Positions 48,434-54,844 of a stretch of 54,844 nucleotides of DNA are shown piece after piece. The stretch is from assembly GCA_027484165.1 (NCBI GenBank), contig JAIXWH010000126.1, positions 1 to 54,844 on the forward strand. Direction: 5' to 3'. The position numbers and the translations under genes were made by a program. A model generated the notes under the pieces. It was not told the origin of the DNA. It did no database searches and worked only from the letters and a program-made list of their open reading frames with translations. Within the stretch, counting starts at the first letter, position 1. The number at the start of each line of letters is the position of its first letter. Origin of the DNA: Chitinophagaceae bacterium. GTDB taxonomy: Bacteria; Bacteroidota; Bacteroidia; Chitinophagales; Chitinophagaceae.

Positions 48434-50803
48434 ATGCATAAGGGCTTTTCATTCAATCCAGGAGAATTTGAAAATATTTTCCCATTCTTCATTGTCATCA
48501 ATGAAAACATGGAGATTTATTCTCTTGGGCCCTCAATAAAAAAAATCCTAAAATCCACCCCAATTTCATTTACCGATACTTTTGAGCTGGAGAGACCAAA
48601 ACTGAATGAAATCAATTTCAATGCTTTGAAAGAATTAAATCACCAGCTTATCTTTCTTCAGATCAAAACCATCAAAAATCTGGTATACAGAGGTCAGATA
48701 GAGTTTCTATCTGCTGAAAATAAAATTTTGATTATTGGAGCTCCTTGGTTCATTACCACTCAGGATTTGAAAAATTCAGGTTTAGCATTGAATGATTTTC
48801 CTGCAAATAACCCGATGATTGACATGCTTCATGTGTTGAAGACACAGGAAATTGCAAATGACGAATTAAAGGAATTGCTCACTAAAGCCGATCAACAAAA
48901 AAATGAATTAAAGGAAGCAAACAAAAAAATACAAAAAATTTCAAAATCTCTTGAGGAGAGCAATCAACGATATGAATTTGTAAATAAAGCAACTTCGGAT
49001 GTTATCTGGGATCTTGATTTGCAAACGAATGAAATGTTTCATGGAGATGGATTTAAACCCATCTTTGGTTATGATTCACCAGCAAATTCAAATGAATCAC
49101 AACAATGGCATAAATACATTCATCCTGAAGATTTTGATAGAATTGAAAATAATTTTAAAAATTTTATTGACAATAATGTGAATTATTGGACGGATGAATA
49201 CAGGTATTTAAAAAGTGACGGGACTTATGCTATCATTCTTGACAAAGCTTATGTAATCAGAGATGAACGAGGAGTTGCGATAAGAATGGTTGGCGCTATG
49301 CAAGATATCACTAAAATAAGAGAAGAAGAAGAACACTTAAGATTGCTTGAATCTGTAATTAAACATACCAATGATGGAGTTATGATTACAGAAGCAAAGG
49401 AAAATCATTCAATTGTTTATATAAATGAAGCTTTTACAAAAGTAACTGGTTATACTATCAATGAAATATATGGTAAAAATCCAAAAATATTTCAAGGACC
49501 TAAAACTGACAAAAGTCAATTTAGTAAAATGAAAGAAGCCATAAAAAATTGGCAACCTTGTGAACTTACTGTAATTAATTATAAAAAGAACGGGGATGAA
49601 TACTGGAATAATTTTTCAATAAGTCCAGTAATGAACGACAAAGGTGAATATACTCATTGGATTTCAGTTGAAAGAGATGTTACAGAACAGATAAAGGCAA
49701 ATGAAGAATTAAACAACCAAAAAAAATTCAATGAGGATATTTTAAATAATATACCAACTGATATCGCTGTATTTGATCCCAATCATAATTATTTATATGT
49801 AAACCCATACGGAATTAAGAATAAAGAAATCAGAGAATGGATTATCAACAAAAATGATTTCGATTATGCAAAGTTGAAAGAAATAGATGACAGTGGAGCC
49901 AGAAAAAGATGGGAACGATTTGAAGAAGCTGTTGAAACCAAAGAGAAAGTGATTTGGATTGATGAGCATCCCAGACCTGATGGAAAAAAAAATTACATAC
50001 TAAGAAACTTCTACCCTTATTTTGAAAACAAAAAGCTGAAGTATGTTATTGGATATGGACTTGATATAACTGATAGAAAAGAAATTGAAATAAAATTAAA
50101 TGACGCTCTTGAATCCGTTCAAAAAACAAACAGCGAGTTAGAGCAATTTGCATATGTAGCTTCTCATGATTTACAAGAGCCCCTCAGAATGGTAACGAGT
50201 TTTTTGACTCAACTAGAAAAAAAATATGGCGATACTCTTGATGATAAAGCAAAAGAATACATCTTTTTTGCTGTAGATGGTGCTAAAAGAATGCGGCAAA
50301 TCATTTTGGATTTACTTGAATTTTCAAGAGTAGGACGAACGGATGAAACACTAAAAGAAGTTAGTATTGACACCATTGTTCATGAAATTATTATATTACA
50401 TGGAAAACAAATTGAAGAATTACATGCATCAATAAAATATGATGAACTCCCAACGATTATAACTCACAAAACACCTATTCGACAGTTATTTCAGAATATA
50501 ATAGGAAATAGTTTAAAATACCATAGATCCGGGGTACCTCCTATTATTGAAATCAAGTGCCATGACAAAAGTGAATACTGGGAATTTTCAATATCTGACA
50601 ATGGAATTGGTATAGAATCTGAATATCATGAGAAAATTTTTGTAATTTTCCAAAGGCTTCATAACAAAGATGAATATTCGGGAACAGGAATTGGATTGGC
50701 TATTTGCAGAAAAATCATTGAATCTTTGGGAGGTAAAATATGGATTACATCTGTTTTAAACGAAGGAAGTACTTTTTATTTTACCATTCCAAAACAGATA
50801 TAA
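48434..50803 (+). CDS. HNOBA-PAS-PAS-PAS histidine kinase, partner of H-NOX
   Basis: This 789-residue cytoplasmic kinase has no membrane segment. Residues 1-165 form an HNOBA domain (heme-NO-binding-associated): NIFPFFIVINENMEIYSLGPS, RGQIEFLSAENKILIIGAPW and SGLALNDFPANNPMIDMLH. A coiled coil follows (about 140-180), then PAS domains at about 180-295, 305-420 and 430-550. The second PAS reads GKNPKIFQGPKTD, like a LOV domain but with Pro350 where the photoactive Cys would be. The kinase core has His578 in FAYVASHDLQEPLRM, Asn692 in GNSLKYH, DNGIGI and GTGIGLA. HNOBA domains are known from guanylate cyclases and bacterial kinases that bind H-NOX, so NO-bound H-NOX probably controls this kinase. 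Confidence 0.92.
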   Translation: MHKGFSFNPGEFENIFPFFIVINENMEIYSLGPSIKKILKSTPISFTDTFELERPKLNEINFNALKELNHQLIFLQIKTIKNLVYRGQIEFLSAENKILIIGAPWFITTQDLKNSGLALNDFPANNPMIDMLHVLKTQEIANDELKELLTKADQQKNELKEANKKIQKISKSLEESNQRYEFVNKATSDVIWDLDLQTNEMFHGDGFKPIFGYDSPANSNESQQWHKYIHPEDFDRIENNFKNFIDNNVNYWTDEYRYLKSDGTYAIILDKAYVIRDERGVAIRMVGAMQDITKIREEEEHLRLLESVIKHTNDGVMITEAKENHSIVYINEAFTKVTGYTINEIYGKNPKIFQGPKTDKSQFSKMKEAIKNWQPCELTVINYKKNGDEYWNNFSISPVMNDKGEYTHWISVERDVTEQIKANEELNNQKKFNEDILNNIPTDIAVFDPNHNYLYVNPYGIKNKEIREWIINKNDFDYAKLKEIDDSGARKRWERFEEAVETKEKVIWIDEHPRPDGKKNYILRNFYPYFENKKLKYVIGYGLDITDRKEIEIKLNDALESVQKTNSELEQFAYVASHDLQEPLRMVTSFLTQLEKKYGDTLDDKAKEYIFFAVDGAKRMRQIILDLLEFSRVGRTDETLKEVSIDTIVHEIIILHGKQIEELHASIKYDELPTIITHKTPIRQLFQNIIGNSLKYHRSGVPPIIEIKCHDKSEYWEFSISDNGIGIESEYHEKIFVIFQRLHNKDEYSGTGIGLAICRKIIESLGGKIWITSVLNEGSTFYFTIPKQI

Positions 50804-50895
50804 TTAAAGAATGCAATAGGATTTAGACTCTTAAATACCGAGATTGACTATATAAGGGCATAACAAGTTTTAAAATTGTAAAATAAACAACACGA

Positions 50896-51330
50896 ATGAA
50901 GCCAATTAAATTATTGTTGATTGAAGATAACGAAGGTGATATTTTACTTACCAAAGAAGCCTTTGAGCAAAGTAAACTCATTGCTAAAATAGATGTTGTT
51001 AAAGACGGTATGGCGGCTATCAATTATTTTAAAGAAATACTAGCTGATGAAAGTTTGAGTTTACCAGAACTTGTGTTACTAGATATAAATCTTCCTAAAA
51101 AAAATGGACAAGAAGTTCTTCAGTATATTAAAAGCAATGAGATTCTAAAACAAATTCCAGTAATCATGTTAACTACTTCTTCCTCTGACAATGATATCAT
51201 AAATTCATACAAAAATCAGGCTAATTGTTACATCATGAAACCTGTTGACATCAACACATTTATGAGTGTAATTTCCAAAATTGAAGACTTTTGGCTTATG
51301 ACAGCAAAAATACCTTTCCATAAAAGATAA
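50896..51330 (+). CDS. Single-domain response regulator (Rcp1/CheY-like)
   Basis: This 144-residue receiver has no output domain. The acidic pocket is in LLLIEDNEGD (residues 6-15), the phosphorylation site is Asp63 in LLDINLPKKNG, the switch Thr is in MLTTSSSD and the conserved Lys115 in IMKPVD. Its form is close to the Rcp1 type that serves phytochrome-like kinases with a QFAYVASHDLQEPL H-box, which the preceding kinase has. It is probably that kinase's target. It lies 92 bases after the kinase and 3 bases before the receiver-kinase gene. Confidence 0.93.
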   Translation: MKPIKLLLIEDNEGDILLTKEAFEQSKLIAKIDVVKDGMAAINYFKEILADESLSLPELVLLDINLPKKNGQEVLQYIKSNEILKQIPVIMLTTSSSDNDIINSYKNQANCYIMKPVDINTFMSVISKIEDFWLMTAKIPFHKR

Positions 51331-51333
51331 GAA

Positions 51334-52749
51334 ATGAATTTAAAATCAACAGAAGATTTAAAGATTCTTGTTATTGAAGACAATATTGGTGATTTCATTC
51401 TAATAAAAGATTACATTGAAGAACAAGTTGAATCACCTCATATTATTAATGCCAAAAGTTATTCAGAAGCAATAGAAGCTTTGAGTAATCAATCAATTAA
51501 TTTTGATGTTGTATTACTAGACTTAACCCTTCCAGACAAAGGTGGAGAAAGCTTAATTACAGATATCATATCTTGTTGCCCCGATACCCCTGTTATCATT
51601 CTGACCGGATATGCTAATGTAGAATTTAGTTTAAAATCGCTTGCTTTAAAAGCTACAGACTATTTATTAAAAGATGATATTAATTCATCTAGTTTATATA
51701 AGAGTATAAAATACAATATAGAAAGAAAGAAAACCAATTTACAACTCGAAGAATCCGAAAAAAGATATAGTGATTTATTTCAGTTAAGTCCACAACCCAT
51801 GTGGATTTTAGACATCGACTCTCTTTCATTTATACAGGTAAATAATTCTGCAATAAGTCAATATGGATATAGTGAGTCGGAATTTTTGAAACTTCAACTT
51901 CCAGATATATTATATAATGAATACGATTTTTCTGACAAAATAAACAAAGACAAGCATTTTATAAATAACCCGAATATTTACAAAGGGAGATTCAAGCATA
52001 AGAAAAAATCTAAGGAAGCCATCGAAGTTGACATTTACAGTACCCTTATCATTATAAACAATAAGAAATGTGAATCTGCCATTGCAATTGATGTAACTGA
52101 CAAAATTATGACAGAATTGAAGATCACAAATGCGATTATAAAAACACAGGAAGATGAACGTTATGAAATAGGAACTGAGCTTCATGACAATGTATGTCAA
52201 ATTCTGGCAAGCAGTCAATTGAGTTTGGAAATGCTGAAAGACCACATTTCAGATGAATCTGTTATTTGGCTAAACAAATCAAAAGAATTTATCAATCTTG
52301 CGCTTAAAGAAATAAGAAGTATTTCTCATCGTTTGGCTCCCTCGTTTTTTGATTTCACAACGATTGAGGATACTTTCAAAGAATTGATGGATACTTTCAA
52401 TATTGATAAAAAATATGAAATCAACTTTAATATCGATTTCTCAAAACTAGATGGCCGAATTAATGTTGATATGCAATTAAATCTTTACCGAATATTGCAG
52501 GAGCAATTAAGAAATATTTCTAAATATGCCAATGCTCAAAAAATTTCTATTGAATCTTTTATTGAAAATGATGAATTTAAATTTTACATCATTGATGATG
52601 GCATAGGTTTTGATTTTCTAAGAGTAAAGAAAGGCATTGGCCTTGCAAATATTAAAAGACGTGCCGAATTATTTTCTGGCAGAATGGATATAGTGTCATC
52701 CAAAGGTATGGGATGCAAATTAATTATAACCTTGCCGCTGCATCCTTAA
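51334..52749 (+). CDS. Receiver-PAS-HisKA_3 sensor kinase
   Basis: This 471-residue soluble protein has an N-terminal receiver (about residues 10-130) with Asp63 in LLDLTLPDKGG, a PAS domain (about 145-260) and a HisKA_3 kinase core with His284 in ERYEIGTELHDNVCQIL. The ATPase part contains LYRILQEQLRNISKYANA, DDGIGFD and KGIGLANIKRRAE. HisKA_3 kinases normally pair with LuxR-type response regulators; none is present here. Having the receiver ahead of the kinase means phosphate on Asp63 could control autophosphorylation at His284, making this a relay stage. It is the last gene of the H-NOX set and converges on a CAP-domain gene with 1 base between. Confidence 0.9.
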   Translation: MNLKSTEDLKILVIEDNIGDFILIKDYIEEQVESPHIINAKSYSEAIEALSNQSINFDVVLLDLTLPDKGGESLITDIISCCPDTPVIILTGYANVEFSLKSLALKATDYLLKDDINSSSLYKSIKYNIERKKTNLQLEESEKRYSDLFQLSPQPMWILDIDSLSFIQVNNSAISQYGYSESEFLKLQLPDILYNEYDFSDKINKDKHFINNPNIYKGRFKHKKKSKEAIEVDIYSTLIIINNKKCESAIAIDVTDKIMTELKITNAIIKTQEDERYEIGTELHDNVCQILASSQLSLEMLKDHISDESVIWLNKSKEFINLALKEIRSISHRLAPSFFDFTTIEDTFKELMDTFNIDKKYEINFNIDFSKLDGRINVDMQLNLYRILQEQLRNISKYANAQKISIESFIENDEFKFYIIDDGIGFDFLRVKKGIGLANIKRRAELFSGRMDIVSSKGMGCKLIITLPLHP

Positions 52750-52750
52750 A

Positions 52751-53428
52751 TCATTTGAAATCAATTACTGAATTGTATTGATATTTTGTGTGATCTTGAA
52801 TTGAAACCCCTACAAAATTATAATCATTTGCCAAACATATTTTTCTATGACCCAGAGAAGGAATGTTATAATCAAGAAGCAACCTAATTACAATACTTAA
52901 TCCATCTGAATAACCATATTGACAACATTCTGCATTAAAATCCTCTCTACAATACTTATTAACTCTTTGATGTCCAACATAACCCTTAATTCCAGAGTAA
53001 TAAGCATGGCAATGTGCACTTACATAACAACTAGAATCTGGCTGTAAAGCTCTTGTAATAGGAATTGTTTGCTCTAATGTTTTTATCAATGACTTATCAT
53101 AACTATTCCTGCTTTTTTCTGATTTATAAAAACTACATTTTGGATTTAATAATACTGTATTCAAAAATAGTTGAGGATTAAGTCTAACCATATTCAATAC
53201 CCAAATTATTTTTTTTTCTTCTTGATTGAGATAAGATATACTTTGCGCGGTATTGCATTTTTGATAAACTGGATCAGACCATTGATTTGAATACACTAAA
53301 AGTGGGTTAATACTTGAGTCGGCAGTGGTGATAAATAAACTGTATTTTTTAAAAGAATCAGCAAATACAAATTGATGAATAAAAATAAATAATAGTGCTG
53401 TAGCAAAAAGTTTCCATTCTTTAATCAT
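52751..53428 (-). CDS. Secreted CAP/SCP-domain protein
   Basis: I start at ATG 53428 (MIKEWKLFATALLF), giving 225 residues; a TTG two codons earlier is less likely. A signal peptide ends near FVFADS. The rest resembles a CAP (SCP/TAPS) domain: EEKKIIWVLNMVRLNPQLFL, then SAHCHAYYSG, GYVGHQRV with a His, a CREDFNAECC segment, and YNIPSLGHRKICLANDYNFV with the second His. Six or more Cys suggest disulfides outside the cytoplasm. The function is unknown; CAP proteins vary widely. Confidence 0.82.
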   Translation of the reverse strand: MIKEWKLFATALLFIFIHQFVFADSFKKYSLFITTADSSINPLLVYSNQWSDPVYQKCNTAQSISYLNQEEKKIIWVLNMVRLNPQLFLNTVLLNPKCSFYKSEKSRNSYDKSLIKTLEQTIPITRALQPDSSCYVSAHCHAYYSGIKGYVGHQRVNKYCREDFNAECCQYGYSDGLSIVIRLLLDYNIPSLGHRKICLANDYNFVGVSIQDHTKYQYNSVIDFK

Positions 53429-53493
53429 AAACAATAATTTAAAGATTTAAAATAGCACTAAATATTTTTTTAGTTGTTAAAGAAATAAAAAAA

Positions 53494-54432
53494 TTAAATT
53501 TCTGATTCAATAACAATCTCTTCCTGATCTCTTTTAATACTATGATTTACAATGTATACACCCAAAATAGTAATTGCGGTTCCAAGTAAAATATTAAGAG
53601 TTATCTTTTCATCCAACACAATACCAGCTGTAATTGTAGCGACTATTGGATTAGCATATGCATAAAGAGACGCCACAGCAGCAGGCAGTACTTTCAAAGA
53701 ATAAATAAATGCTACAAAGCTTATGATGGAGCCAATAATAATCAAATAAAACAAACTCATCCAGGTATTAAAGTTTATTTCCTGCAAAGGCACAACTTGA
53801 GTAGTTAAATTGGTACATACAAAAAGAATAAGTGAACCTATCATCATTTTCCAACCCATTCCATAATATGGATTTATAGACAAATGTTGTTTTGATAAAA
53901 ATACGGTTCCCAAACTCCAGCAAAAAATAGCAAAAAAAGACAATGCCAAGCCGAATAAGGTATCAGCATCTATTTGATTACCCATATTTTCATTAAAAAC
54001 AAAAAATACTCCTAAAATACCAATGAAAAGTCCAATTATCGTTAATTTATTTATATCTCTCTTTTTATAAAAAAACCATTCAATTCCAACAACAATGATT
54101 GGATATAATGCCCCAATTAAAGCTGCTAATCCGGTTGGAAGATATTTCAATCCCCAGGTACTTAAAGCGTTTGCAAATACAAACATCAATATAGACATGA
54201 TTAATAAGGATTTGAAATCTTTTAAGGTAGGTAATGGTTGTTTTTTGTAGCCTATGAAATAAAGAAGAAAGCACCCTCCTGCTATGAATTGACGTAAGTA
54301 AGACAATTGTAATCCTGGCAAAGATTGTAAAGTAAATTTACTGACCACCCAAGTTGTTCCCCATAATAAACTTGTTAGAAATAAAGCAAAATAACCTTTA
54401 TTTCTGCTCGAATTATATACTGACTGATCCAA
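53494..54432 (-). CDS. EamA-family (DMT superfamily) permease
   Basis: This 312-residue membrane protein has ten helices in two EamA repeats. The first begins ALFLTSLLWGTTWVVSKFTL and the second LSFFAIFCWSLGTVFLSKQHL. YAYANPIVATITAGIVLDE near residue 260 is a typical repeat end. Family members export amino acids or metabolites. The substrate is unknown. The start is TTG (MDQSVYNSSRNK), supported by an upstream -7 box; no ATG lies before the first helix. Confidence 0.9.
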   Translation of the reverse strand: MDQSVYNSSRNKGYFALFLTSLLWGTTWVVSKFTLQSLPGLQLSYLRQFIAGGCFLLYFIGYKKQPLPTLKDFKSLLIMSILMFVFANALSTWGLKYLPTGLAALIGALYPIIVVGIEWFFYKKRDINKLTIIGLFIGILGVFFVFNENMGNQIDADTLFGLALSFFAIFCWSLGTVFLSKQHLSINPYYGMGWKMMIGSLILFVCTNLTTQVVPLQEINFNTWMSLFYLIIIGSIISFVAFIYSLKVLPAAVASLYAYANPIVATITAGIVLDEKITLNILLGTAITILGVYIVNHSIKRDQEEIVIESEI

Positions 54433-54461
54433 TTATTAAATAAGTTTGAATTTGATTTGCT

Positions 54462-54469
54462 CAAAGATA
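54462..54469 (-). promoter_or_regulatory. Promoter -7 box for the EamA gene
   Basis: On the minus strand TATCTTTG is an exact TAnnTTTG match, 29 bases before the TTG start at 54432. No clear -33 element is seen. Confidence 0.45.
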
Positions 54470-54590
54470 ACCGAACTATTGTTGAATTTGAATTCTCACT
54501 GATAACATGATAAATGTTATGGAGAGAAGTGAGGAGAATTAAACTTTTTCTATAGAATTTTATCTACACTGCCATCTAAAATAAACTCCA

Positions 54591-54844
54591 ATGAAAAAGG
54601 CACCTTTATTATTCTCATTTATCCTTCTTTTAATTAGCTCTTTTACTATCGCTAATGCTCAAGACTCAATTGAAAAATTGAATTTACCAGGAGACAACCT
54701 TAATTTGTACGCTGTATTAAAAATATTTCAGGAATCTCCTACTTTGGAGTCATTTGAAAAATCATTGAATGATCCTGATTCAAAAGTCAATAATCTTGAT
54801 TTAAATAATGACAATGAAATCGACTATATCAAAGTTATTGATCA
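54591..54844 (+). CDS. Secreted protein of unknown function (3' end outside window)
   Basis: The frame opens at ATG 54591 and runs off the right edge with 84 complete codons. It starts with a signal peptide (MKKAPLLFSFILLL and on to ANAQ, cleavage near residue 23). The visible mature part is acidic and ends in LDLNNDNEIDYIKVID. The D-x-N-x-D-x-x-x-D spacing resembles a calcium-binding loop, but only one copy is visible. I do not recognise the family. Confidence 0.75.
   Translation, partial: MKKAPLLFSFILLLISSFTIANAQDSIEKLNLPGDNLNLYAVLKIFQESPTLESFEKSLNDPDSKVNNLDLNNDNEIDYIKVID

Overview
The window reads as chromosomal housekeeping DNA of a low-GC member of the Bacteroidota, most likely Chitinophagales/Sphingobacteriia. 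I base this on gene content (type III glutamine synthetase, short LuxC-like reductase beside a ferredoxin, secreted PIG-L and M14 hydrolases, a TonB-dependent receptor, RibBA), on promoters with the Bacteroidota -7 element TAnnTTTG and a -33 TTG/TTTG, and on the near absence of Shine-Dalgarno sequences, with several TTG starts. I see no insertion sequences, prophage, CRISPR or rRNA. Gene packing is tight, and convergent genes touch or overlap by a few bases.

Layout. 1-3437 (minus): pyrG, a TrmH-type methylase, a UbiA-type prenyltransferase and the start of ruvX; pyrG has a hairpin leader. 3803-7482 (plus): glutamine synthetase III, a small Lys-rich secreted protein and a transglutaminase-fold protein without catalytic Cys and His. 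7483-12491 (minus): two large secreted hydrolases (M14 peptidase, PIG-L deacetylase). 12710-17431: TamB-like protein. 17428-25317: ribBA, a TPR lipoprotein, rpe, phoH, a lipoprotein, a fluoride channel, a half-size TauE protein, der and era. 25331-25620: initiator tRNA-fMet, back-to-back promoters and a TPP riboswitch driving a TonB-dependent receptor (25684-27852). 27857-30886 (minus): rhodanese, PASTA protein, ddl, a lipoprotein and a ferredoxin. 30922-41980: LuxC-like reductase, HtrA protease, GH13 enzyme, ispH, cmk, clpC, STAS protein, RNase Z and dapA. 42023-47739 (minus): an L,D-transpeptidase and the threonine operon thrA-thrB-thrC, preceded by its own promoter and a 23-codon leader peptide with nine Thr and three Ile codons. 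47858-52749 (plus): an H-NOX heme sensor, a histidine kinase with an HNOBA domain, a single-domain response regulator and a receiver-PAS-HisKA_3 kinase. 52751-54844: a CAP-domain protein, a DMT permease and a partial secreted protein.

The two most notable systems are the threonine leader peptide, which has the coding content of enterobacterial thrL but no obvious U-tract terminator, and the four-gene H-NOX/HNOBA cascade, which probably senses nitric oxide and passes phosphate into a second kinase whose output lies outside this window. Smaller regulatory features are the pyrG leader hairpin, the TPP riboswitch with competing 3' pairings, and 22-bp-spaced direct repeats upstream of htrA and of the H-NOX gene.
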